NCBI GenBank assembly: GCA_963556695.1
Contig: CAUWAG010000010.1
Coordinates: 6,324,001-6,388,000, forward strand
DNA: 64,000 nt
Source: Anthostomella pinea
Taxonomy: Eukaryota; Ascomycota; Sordariomycetes; Xylariales; Xylariaceae
Reading direction: 5' to 3'
In this document: one piece after another, positions 10,933 to 20,593 of the stretch
Position numbering within the stretch: position 1 is the first letter of the stretch
Layout of the letters: every line of letters begins with the position of its first letter
Translations under genes and position numbers: made by a program
The notes under the pieces: model-generated
What the model was told of the DNA's origin: nothing
Database searches by the model: none
What the model saw: only the letters and a program-made list of their open reading frames with translations

Positions 10933-11724
10933 CCTGAAAGCTTCCAAGGCGTGCGCGACAAGCTTGACAGTGTAGAGTCGAAGCGGTCGGTCAATTGGAT
11001 GGAGAAGGTGGTAGTGAGGGAGGAAGCTCGGGCCCGCGGTTTCCAGGTGTTCGCGCAGCTGCAACCGGATGTTGTAAGGCTGGCGGATCCCCACATTTCT
11101 TCCCAGCTGTCTGTTACATGTGAAGCCTGGCCGCATCATCCCTTCATCTTTCCGGCACAGTGTCACCAACGAATTTGGAACAGCAATTAATGATTCTCTC
11201 TCTTCACTCCCATCAGGTGACCTACCAGTTAACTCGGCCGTTTTGCGTTTCTCATTATGCAGTGCATTTCTTCGCGACAGCGCAGTAATCCAAGCAACTC
11301 TCGCAGATATCTCTCGCGATGTGGCCATTCTCCTCGTATCCGGAACGTTCTCCCGCCCAGGTCGATGGCAAGACGTACGGCCACCTATATATCTATGTGT
11401 GAGATATCTCGCGGTGGCGGAATTTAGTCCCACATGCAGCAGTGAGCCCCTTACTGTGGGACTGCCGGTTGTGTTGTTGGTTCACGTTTGTGTAACAGCC
11501 GTTTTATGTCAACCAACCTGCATGTGCTGCCAGAGAGGCGGCGCGCTGCCCGAGAGGCTCAAGGTCAGGTCATCTACTACTCCAGTGATGGATGCACTTT
11601 TCCGGCATAGCCTCCCCTTTTGGGCATCTCCTTTGGACTCTTCTCCTGCCACTCCGCAGTACTCCCTTTCCGCACCGGGAGGCAGCCTCTCTTCTCAGAA
11701 GCAGCAACGCAATTGGGCTCTCGC
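10933..11724. other. Intergenic between divergent genes
   Basis: About 790 bp between the Vps5 start (minus) and the dehydrogenase start (plus). Open frames exist on both strands but none shows a recognisable protein or plausible splicing. Treated as the bidirectional promoter region. Confidence 0.4.
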
Positions 11725-12898
11725 ATGATGTCCCATCACAAAGGCACCATCTTGGTGACGGGCGCGAATGGCGGATTTGTATGTGCAATCGCCTCTCGGA
11801 TTACCTCGAGCCCTGAACTCCGAGCCTATCATGGCTTGTTTGCTGTGCGGAACATCGAGTCTGCGACTGCACTCCATGCTACGCTCAAGTCATCCCCATC
11901 AACATCGGAGCACTTCGTTTCCCACGAAGCAATGTCACTTGATCTATCGCGGCTTAGCAGCGTGCGCGAGTTCGCCGCAGCCGTCAATGCGCGTGTCGAA
12001 GTGGGAACTCTCCCTGCCATAAGCGCCATTATCCTCAATGCGGGCTACGAAGAGTTCGGAGAGCAGACCTGGACGGAGGACAAATTCGACACATCTTTTG
12101 CCGTCAACTATCTCGGTCATTGGTTACTCACCCCTCTGCTCCTCCAGAGTATGGATCGTGAGAACGGCAGGATTGTTTGGATTAGTAGCTGGGCCCAAGA
12201 GCAAGTTTCATCGTGGTGCCGATGCCGGATCGTACTGACCGCAACAGTCCCGAACACAAAAACAACGTTTGGAATGGATCATTCAAGTATGAACGATACA
12301 AGACGATGATTGCCGAGGACCTTGAGCCGCTTGCGAAGGGTCTTTGGAGCCCAAACAACAACAACGAAGAGGCCTGGGCTGCAGGTTACCGTCGCTACGG
12401 CGCTTCTAAGATGTGTGGTATCGCAATGATGTATGTTGACCACTCTCTTAACATGGATCCTGTCTTACGAAGCATCCTTAAAACAGCCATGAGCTCCAGA
12501 GACGGCTTGATCAGGATCCTGCTCTCAGCAACATCTCAGTGCTCGCCGTGGATCCCGGCGCCATGGCCACCGGCATCGTCCGCCACAGCACCTGGTTCGT
12601 CCGAGTCTTAGTATTCCGAGTATTCGCAGGCATTCTAGCTAGGTTCTTGTTACTTCTATACCCTAACGGTACCTGGCGCACTCCACAGAAGTCTGCTCGC
12701 GATGTTCTTGCCGCTGCTTTCGACTGTGGCCCGCCCCCACTCACCGAGCGACCCAAAGGTACAGACCTGAACGGCTCGGAGCCTGGTGATTACAACTCCG
12801 AGGCAAAGGATCCCAAGAAGGGAAAGGTGATTTGGGAAGGCAGTCTTCGGCTCACACGGCTGCAAAGAGGTGAGACCATCCTCCGGCACTGGCAGTGA
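11725..12898 (+). CDS. Short-chain dehydrogenase/reductase
   Basis: Three exons, 11725-12200, 12248-12430, 12487-12898, give 356 residues. The Rossmann start is ILVTGANGGFV. Next come the NAG motif (IILNAGYE), the catalytic Ser strand (GRIVWISSWAQ) and YGASK (Tyr-x-x-x-Lys). After these, SVLAVDPGAMATGIVRHSTW covers the substrate loop, so all SDR landmarks are present. Intron 1 (12201-12247, 47 bp) is of the rare GC-AG type: GCAAGT donor, TACTGAC branch and CAACAG acceptor. It is the only solution that keeps the frame, giving WAQDPEHKNNVW. The third glycine of TGxxxGxG is replaced (GGFV for GGLG), which may weaken cofactor binding. Substrate unknown. The ATG at 11728 is an equally possible start. 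Confidence 0.85.
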
Positions 12899-14041
12899 TC
12901 GTCTACGCAGTCTCCGAATACTACCGTCTCAGGGAGAAGAAACGTCATTGAAATATGCACACCACAGAACCAGACCAACAAAATTATTATGAAAAACTGC
13001 AAAAAGCTGAGTCTCCGATCCGACCCTATTGGACGGTGACGTGCCTTGACCTGAGCGAAGCCCTATCCACTTGCATGCTAGCACGTCCCGGAATCGAACC
13101 ATAGACCTACGAAAAAAAACCCCGAGATGATTTTGTCTCATACCACTATACCAAGAGGCCTTAAGGGTTGACGTTGGTACAGGGCGTCGGTGAAAGATTG
13201 GGTTGAATTTACAGTACATACGGCCTGCGGGTGTAGTTGCTGGGGAACTCGACCCAACCTGACCTAACCTGCTCCGCCAGCGTGGTTGTTATTTTCTCAT
13301 CCCTCTGCAACTGGTGTAACATCAAACCGAAGAAGCACCGTGGCGGCAAGGCTCAGCATCTACGTGACAGAGAAATGCCGGCCGGAGCATAGACGATCGC
13401 CTCCTCCGAATTAACGGAATGCCGTGCGCTTTGCCCCTAATGCGGCCCAGACTTCAGCATACCAATCCGAGTTCTCCCTTTGATTAACCCCCCTCTCTTC
13501 GATAGCACTTCACCAGCCTTTCTCTCGTGTCACCCCGACGTTGCAGTGCAGGCTTACAACTTGGGGCGGTGCAAAGGGGGCTATGATGGGGTGATAACCA
13601 CCCTGCCGTGCGCCACCCACACCTTTCAATGAAGAGTAATGAGGAGAGATGCAGACATGAGGTAGGCTTTCCAATCGATGGGTGACATCGAGTCTTGCCG
13701 TCCTGACCCTCGCATGAAAGTGCACATGTGGATTTGCGTCTCCGGCCAATTGCATGTTGGACCCCAAAATCCTGGCAGGCCGTATCGAGAGGGATTCCCT
13801 GACGGTGTGTCATGCTCTCCAACGCGACGGAAGTTGCAATCAAAAGTGAGAGACACCCATAGTCCTTGGACTTCAATTCTCTTTACTCAATATCTCCCAG
13901 ACTTCCACTCGCCCATACTCAAGGTGTTCACCATTTGGCCCCGTCAAACTCAGTAGCCTGAGTAGGGTGACCAGTCCCTCTTTCTCTCATCTCCTGTAAT
14001 ATCACCAAACCGCATTGCTAGCCCAGGTCATCGTTCTCGTC
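12899..14041. other. Intergenic with a tRNA-like remnant
   Basis: Apart from the tRNA-like sequence at 13080-13160 listed separately, I see no gene. Minus-strand frames at 13484-13876 have no recognisable content. Confidence 0.4.
13080..13160 (-). pseudogene. tRNA-derived remnant (tRNA-Pro-like)
   Basis: On the minus strand a clear A box (TGGTATAGTGG) and a perfect B box (GGTTCGATTCC) lie about 54 bases apart. The first 23 bases resemble fungal tRNA-Pro in the D arm (TAGTGGTATGA). But the acceptor strands do not pair, the T stem is mismatched, and a T8 run, which is a Pol III terminator, lies between the boxes. It is therefore a decayed tRNA or a tRNA-derived short element rather than a working tRNA. 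Confidence 0.5.
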
Positions 14042-15519
14042 ATGTTGGCGTTCAGACAACCTCTCGCTCAGCACTTGCCAGATGCCACCCTGTGCGCTAT
14101 TTCACTAGAATCAAGCGGGCTGCTTCGAAACTTCGAGAACATCCCATCCCTACAGCCTGCAATCATTGCCATAGCAGCCCTCATGGTGCCATTTGTTATT
14201 ACCATCACGGCGGGACGGCTGTATGTTAATCGGCATTCTTTCAAGCTGGCAGACTGTGAGTGACAAATTGTAAAGGCACTCATGTTTGATCTTTGGCGTG
14301 TTAACTCAGGAGTAGACTTCGTGGCGGTAGGCCTGATCCTCGACCTCGTGTTCACCGGTGTCCTCCTTGCAGGTAAGTCTTTCGGCTGCACATATGGACA
14401 ACGTGCACAGTACACTGAACTATCTCAAGCATCAGGAAACCCCTTCCAAGCCCAGGACACTTCCTAATGTTGGACCGCCGCCACATCTTTGAAGGTGATT
14501 ACCGTATGATCCCCCCCAAAATCATGGATACGGCTGATGGATTATTAGTTGACCTTTGTCGAAGGTCTGGTCTCCGGGCCGGCCCTCTTCTTCCCTAAAG
14601 CAGCCATCTTTCTGTTCTACCTCCAGCTTTTCTCTGTCAACAAGTCGGTGAGAATCGGCTCCAAGATTGGCCTAGTCATGGCTTTCCTGGCGTATTTCCC
14701 ACCAAGTCTGGTCCTTTGTTATTTCAACGCACCACACATGGGACAGAGCTGGGATGATCTACTAATCTCAGGGATGCCAGAGAAAGGCCTCCCCGTTGGT
14801 GACACGGTCGGTGTTGCGTCTGTTATCGTGGACATTTACGTCTTTGTACTACCGCTCCCTACTCTCCTCTCCCTCAATATGGCTTTTTCATAACGGATTC
14901 AACTTGTGGCACTTTTCGCAACTGCCTTCATGTAAGGAATGCTCCTGGAGTTTGCATCTTGCTCTGGGCTGCTAGTGCTAACGATGCCCAGGGGTGTCGT
15001 AGCCAGCGTAATTTCCCTGGCCTACCGGATCAAACTGCTCGGACTTGGCGACAGTGCAGGCGGTGTTGCTATTGCAATGTAAGCACTAACTACCAAATAT
15101 CACATTTTGTTAGTTTCTCGCCAACACTGACCATCATTTCCTCGACCAGCATTGTCGAAAATAATGTTGCAATCATAGTCGGGTCTTTGCCAGCCTTTGC
15201 CAACTTCCTCCGCCTACACGTATCCGAAACCGCCTTCTACAAGTCACTGAGATCTAGACTCGGCAGCGGGAGCAAGGGCCAAATATCGGACTTCAAGCAG
15301 AAAGACTCATGGCAAAAGCGAACACTGCGGACATTTGGCTCGCCTCAGAAACATCATCCGCGATATCATGAGCTTTCTGATTCAGTTATTCACATGTCTC
15401 AAGTCACCGTACCAGAAGAGGCCTTTGTCCCGAGACGTGAAAGTGACCAGGGGATATATCGAACCGTGGGATTCTCACAGGAAGAGCATACCCGTCAGTC
15501 GTGGGAGAGACTGGTTTGA
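14042..15519 (+). pseudogene. PTH11-like integral membrane receptor broken by a stop codon
   Basis: Pieces of a seven-helix fungal rhodopsin-like/PTH11-type protein are readable across several introns: 14042-14255, 14313-14372, 14456-14494, an exon from about 14530 to 14936, a short exon about 14991-15079, and a last exon from 15150 to 15519. Helices are visible (IIAIAALMVPFVITITAGRL; FVAVGLILDLVFTGVLLA; FPKAAIFLFYLQLF; SVIVDIYVFVLPLPTLLSL). The family hallmark ENNVAIIVGSLPAFANFLR is in the last exon, followed by a soluble tail. In the fifth helix region the frame reads AFS, then TAA (14891-14893), then RIQLVALFATAF, so the stop sits exactly where Lys or Gln is expected. No alternative splice removes it. 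Exon 3-4 joining is uncertain. Either a recent pseudogene or an assembly error. Confidence 0.65.
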
Positions 15520-16633
15520 TGGACCGGGATTGCTGGTTTTCTTGGCTGAGATATAAGGAGGAGCGGCTTGATCGTGAGAGTCGGAGACTCATACATTACC
15601 ACCGTTCACCCCCCCCCCCCCCCCCCCCCCCCCCCGCGGACGTGTTGGACGCCGTGCACCTCATGTAAAGCTGGCATGGCAGTCCATCGCATGCGGCGGC
15701 AGACGGTGTATGCTGTGGGTCTCTTCGGTGGGCGGCTAAAAAGCATCGTCCGGTCGCTTATTACAAGACGCGTGCAATCTTCGAATCCTTGATATGCCAT
15801 ACTGTAATGCTAGACTGTACGACGAGCGGGCTAGTAGCTAATGCCTCACGTAGAGTATGGTGTATGGTGTATGGTGACGATACTCCCAAGCGCGGCGTTG
15901 CAATATGTAATGCCATGGCCGAGCCGGAGATCGAAGAGGATAATTGTGCAAGCGGCAAGTGCTGCCGGCTTCGAGCCTTGGGAGAATGCCGGACTGCTTG
16001 GTATTGTACAACGCGGGCCGTGGAAGCACCGGGCACCACAATAGGGCCGATGTCACGTTCACGAGATCACATGATTTGTGGCTCGATGACATGGTCCAAG
16101 AACCAGACAAGCACCGGCGGCGGCAGCGGCGTCGCAGATTCGCAGACGACGCCTCGCGATTGCCCGCCAGCCTCCACTCTCCGCACTCTCCGCCAACTCT
16201 CCGCCAATCTGGGACACCATAACACGGGGGAGCCGGGGAGGACCGGGGCAAGTCTGGAACGACAAGCCGGCCCACATAGCACGCCTCCCTTCCAAGGTTC
16301 CCCCTCTCCATGTCGTCACAAATGCACAAGTCACGAGTCACCACTCACACAACAAGCCGATGTTGTGCGTATTGCTCGCGATGTCAAGCCTTAGGTGGTT
16401 TCTTCTGTAGACCCGGTCGGCCGGTCGATCCACTCACACCGTCGGTGTCAGTCCCGTCAGTCCGCCACAGCAGAGCCCGTTCACCTGGTTAAGCTACAGA
16501 CCATGGGTATAATAAGCTTTGATCGTCCCGCCGCCGGCACGTTTCTTGCCCTTGCTCGATACGACACCTTCAACGTCCCAATTCCTCGACTGTACCTCTA
16601 CGCTCTTAAACCGTCTCCTGGACCTTAGGCGTC
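15520..16633. other. Intergenic upstream of sugar transporter
   Basis: Besides the poly-C run, many overlapping frames on both strands occur at 15760-16490, none with recognisable protein features. Functions as the transporter's upstream region. Confidence 0.4.
15609..15635. repeat. Poly-C tract of 27
   Basis: Uninterrupted run of 27 cytosines just downstream of the PTH11-like gene. G-quadruplex potential on the minus strand; the length is likely variable and error-prone in assemblies. Confidence 0.9.
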
Positions 16634-18386
16634 ATGGGATTCTTACTTCAGAAGCCGGCGGACGAGGCGGGCGCGGCATGGCCAGCCATTATGGTTGGTC
16701 TGTTCGCGGCCTTCGGCGGGATCCTTTACGGCTACGACACCGGTACCATCTCCGGTATCCAAGAGATGGACTACTGGAAACAAGAGTTCGACAACCCCTC
16801 GGAATCCCGGCTTTCGCTCATTGTCTCCATTCTATCCGTCGGCACCTTCTTTGGTGCTTTGAGCGCTGGTTTGCTCGCTGACTGGACCGGACGGAAGTGG
16901 GGGATCATTCTCTCCACTATGATCCCCTTCAATCTTGGTGTGGCCTTGCAGACCGCGGCAACTTCCCAGCCCCTTTTCATCGCCGGCCGCGCTTTTGCTG
17001 GGTTCGGCGTTGGTCTGGTGTCCGTACAGGGTAAGTCCACACATTGGGTCCATTATTAGCGTGACCACACTGAGGTCTGACTCCCTCTAGTTCCCATGTA
17101 CCAAGCCGAAACGCTGCCGGCTTGGATCAGAGGTTTCGTCATCGGAAGCTACCAACTGGCCATCACCATCGGCCTCCTGCTCGCCTCCCTCATCAACTAC
17201 GGAACCAGAGACCGCGCCGACAGCGGCTCCTACCGTATCCCGCTCGGCCTCCAGTTCGCATGGGCTTTGATTCTGGCCGGCGGGCTGTTCTTCCTGCCTG
17301 AAACACCCAGGTTCCTGGTCAAGAGTGGCCAGGACGCCAAGGCGATAAAGTCGCTCACGGTGCTGCGTCGTCTGCCCATCGACCACCCGGCCGTGATCGC
17401 GGAATTCGAAGAGATCAAGCGCAACTGGGAATACGAGAAAACGCTCGGCACGGCATCGTACATCGAATGCTTCAAGGGCAACATCGGCAAGCGCACCTTT
17501 ACCGGCATCACGCTGCAGAGCTTGCAGCAGCTGGTCGGCGTCAACTTCATCTTCTACTACGGGACTTCGTACTTCTCGCGCGACAACGGATCGGCTGGCC
17601 TGCCCGACGCCTTCATCCTGCAGGTCATCACGAACGTGGTCAACGTGGTCACGACATTTCCTGGCCTGTACGCCATCGACAAGTTTGGACGGCGGTTCGT
17701 CTTGCTCGCTGGTGCGATGGGCATGGGTATCAGTCAGTACATTGTGGCTGCTTGTGGTGTCGCGACTCCGCTCAGCAACCAGGCTTCGTCCGCGGCCCAG
17801 TTCGCCTTCATCTGCATCTATATCTTCTTCTTCGCCTCGACATTCGGTCCGGGTAAGTCAATAACTACAGATTCTCATCTCGCAATCACACGGCAGTCAG
17901 TCGCTAACGCAACATCCATCGCAGGTGCTTGGGTCGTGACGGGTGAAATCTTCCCGCTGAAAGTCCGCGCCAAGTGCCTATCTATGACAACAGCCGCGAA
18001 TTGGTTCTTCAACTGGCTGCTGGCCTTCATCACGCCCTACCTCACAGGCGAGGACTACGCCAACCTAGGGTCGAACATTTTCTGGATCTGGGGAGGTTTC
18101 TGCTGGATCGCGTAAGTTCTACTCCACTCTACTCTACCTGCAATACAATAAATATCCTTCAAGATTTTCTGTTTTGTTGCTAACTGTGAGAACAAACAGC
18201 GTCGCCTTCGTCTACTTCTTCGTCTACGAAACCAAGGAGTTGACTCTGGAGCAGGTCAATGAGCTGTACGACAACGTCAAGCTGGCGCCGAAGAGTGTGG
18301 GCTACCGGACACAGCTTAGGCGCTCTTCCATCAGCCAGGATGACGAGAATAAGACGGAACATACGGAGCAGAAGGAGGCGGTCTGA
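16634..18386 (+). CDS. MFS sugar transporter (hexose/H+ symporter type)
   Basis: Exons 16634-17030, 17091-17852, 17925-18111 and 18200-18386 give 510 residues with twelve predicted helices. Sugar-porter signatures are in order: LYGYDTGTISGI in helix 1; DWTGRKWG between helices 2 and 3; a PMYQAETLP stretch with the typical E of helix 4-5; LPETPRFLVKSG before the central loop; QQLVGVNFIFYYG in helix 7; DKFGRR between helices 8 and 9; FPLKVRAKCLS, and YETKELTLEQVNELY at the end of helix 12. The QQLxGxNF motif is typical of glucose/monosaccharide carriers, so a plasma-membrane hexose importer is likely. All introns have GTAAGT-type donors. The C-terminal tail is acidic and Ser-rich. Confidence 0.92.
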
Positions 18387-18708
18387 TTATTTAGCTCGGG
18401 AGGGAGGAGATACCGTGGTTCCTTTGGGCCTCTTTAGTTTGCAAATGCCTCTAAATTATAGTTTTATGTAGGCTTTGCAAAGCCCGCATGCAAATCCACA
18501 ACGTTATTTTTATCTTGAATCACGAATATAACGCCGGGTTTACCGTGGGGCGAAAACCGTACAGAAATGCATTGCGTGTTGGGGGCGTGCAGAACGCGAA
18601 GGCAGTTTATACAGAGCAAATTACTTAAATAATACCAGACGCCGCCCAATGCATGTTCCCGCCTAGACCCGGCAGCGCCATCAAGCATTCGCAAATCATC
18701 AGTAGTCA
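18387..18708. other. Convergent 3' regions
   Basis: 322 bp between the stops of the sugar transporter (plus) and MED11 (minus); only 3' UTR expected. Confidence 0.5.
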
Positions 18709-19338
18709 TCAAGTCGTCTGCTTGTTCTCCGCATCCGGGTCATGACCACTGTGCGCCAGAAGCTTGCGCAAGATGTTCTCAGCGTCGTCCCACAGATAGG
18801 CCTCCATATCCCTCTCGACCTTGTTGCTCCGGCTGTTGAGCCAACCCACGTCCAGCCCGCCTATCTTGCCGTCACCGTCGGGCTGCAAGGCACCGCCACG
18901 GGCGCTGTTTGTTGCCTGCGCTTCTGCTCCCTCTTCTCGGAAACCCGCCGCCGACGCAGTCGTTTTCTGCGGCTGGGGCAACGAGATTATGTCCGCCTCC
19001 TCGAGTCCCCATATCTGCCGCTTCATACCGACATTGACCTTCCGCAGCGTTCGGAGGAAGTCTTCCATCGAGGAGTTGAAGACTTGCGATTGATCGCCGC
19101 CGCTGTCGGCCATGGCGGTGTCTTCGCCCTTTGGGGGTTCTCGCTTGCTGAGGCTCTGGAGCGCCTGCGCTGTGGACTTGAGGAGACTGACTATGTTCTG
19201 TCTTGGGTTGGCGTGGTACAGGGGGAAGCGTTGGTAGGAGAAGAGACTGACCTTGTCGATTTCTGCGAGCTGCTCCATGCGTTCGCGTTTCGTAAAGGGC
19301 ACGAAGGCGGGTTGGTCTCCGTTGTTCGCCATTGTCAA
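18709..19338 (-). CDS. med11: Mediator complex subunit 11
   Basis: Intronless 209-residue protein. The N-terminal helical segment FTKRERMEQLAEIDKVSLFS is the Med11 signature (helix that pairs with Med22 in the head module), followed by a second helix (NIVSLLKSTAQALQSLSK) and the fungal extension FNSSMEDFLRTLRKVNVGMK. An acidic, Gly-rich linker and a C-terminal helix complete it. It acts in the nucleus, in the Mediator head, in pre-initiation complex assembly. Start is MTMANNGD; the second Met (19332) is equally possible. Confidence 0.85.
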   Translation of the reverse strand: MTMANNGDQPAFVPFTKRERMEQLAEIDKVSLFSYQRFPLYHANPRQNIVSLLKSTAQALQSLSKREPPKGEDTAMADSGGDQSQVFNSSMEDFLRTLRKVNVGMKRQIWGLEEADIISLPQPQKTTASAAGFREEGAEAQATNSARGGALQPDGDGKIGGLDVGWLNSRSNKVERDMEAYLWDDAENILRKLLAHSGHDPDAENKQTT

Positions 19339-20593
19339 TGTCGGTTTGCTAGGGTCGATCGCGCGCAGGTAGGTGGGAATCGATGACGCGGACAGGGTAG
19401 CTGGTGGTCGATGGTCGCAGAGGTATGAATGAGCGTGGAGAGGGTGAATGGCTGCACTGCACGAGGGAGTTGATGGCTCCGAGCTCCAGGTTGTCTAGCA
19501 ACGGCAGCGCCGTGTTTCTCGTGGTTGTAGTCGGCGTTGCGGTCGTGGTCGCAGTCGTCAATCCTTGCTGCGACCCGGCGCATCAGCTTAGCTTGCTCCA
19601 GATGATGCTGGGAAGGTCTCAAGGAAGACATGTGGCGGCGTAGTTGAGAGGTGTCCACCTCGAACTAGGTACTCGAATGCAGTTATTCTCCTCGACCATC
19701 AAGGCGAGTGGGTTGTCGAGGCGAAAGAATGTCGGGTGGACGCGGTGACACGATGGAGACAGACCCACAATCCCCAGATTTGCAGTTGCATGTGGCCCGT
19801 GCTGCGTGCATGATGCCCCACTGTCTCATGTATCGATACGGTATCTAGGTACCCCCATTCGATCCAACCACCTCAGGTACTTGTTCGTATAGGAGCAATG
19901 ATTATGATTTTTAAAGAGACACGGTGCAAATTGACCCTATATATAGGCATAGGTACTAGGCATCTCATGATGCAGTCACTCGAGACGAGGCTGTTACTAG
20001 TTACGATTATACTTAGATGTGCTTTTAAGGTTGCATTGGAGACGCGAACTGAAAGACACCTGTTCTAGGTACTTCCTATATCACACCTCCTAGATAACCG
20101 TTCGGACATCTCGATCCTCTTTCTTATCCTTGACGGCGAATGTGGTATATTATATGATGGTGGAATAGAATTTGATCTGTTTTCTTTGATGCTTCTACTG
20201 CACGATTACCCCCATGAGTCTCCGCCCGGCATGGCTCTATCGATTCCTAGACATCGCCATATTAATTTTATCGAGTAAGCACCATGGAAGAAACAGGTTC
20301 GATTTGGCAAGCCATCTTGGATGCTTATTCCATGGTGAGTGGGGGTGGGGAGTACGGAGATTTCCAAGGGTCCAATGCCATAAGGTAGCGCTGGTTGCCC
20401 TGCAGGTACCCACCCGCATGTTGAGCCTCATTGTAACTACAGAGACCCACTCCCGGCTTCTTCATCTTCATATATCTGCACATCAACCACCCTCTGGACT
20501 GTCGTTGCTCTTCATCGCCAGAACCAACTTCCAATACACGTTCCAATTACGCACTTTCCAAATTCCGATCGAAGGGGGCCGGGGGCCGCGACC
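19339..20593. other. Divergent promoter region of MED11 and TAF5
   Basis: 1.25 kb between two divergently transcribed transcription-machinery genes. A 173-codon frame at 20214-20735 overlaps TAF5 exon 1 in another frame and is rejected. AT-leaning in the middle (19880-20180). No defined element could be named. Confidence 0.4.

Noticed and set aside
10840..11433. 197-codon minus ORF upstream of Vps5
   Set aside because: Only its last residues coincide with Vps5 exon 1; the true start MDLGEAGDSPWG is internal and an intron donor lies just after it.
12213..12611. ORF starting MVPMPDRTDR as separate gene or frameshifted dehydrogenase
   Set aside because: A GC-AG intron joins the two frames without any frameshift and restores a continuous SDR.
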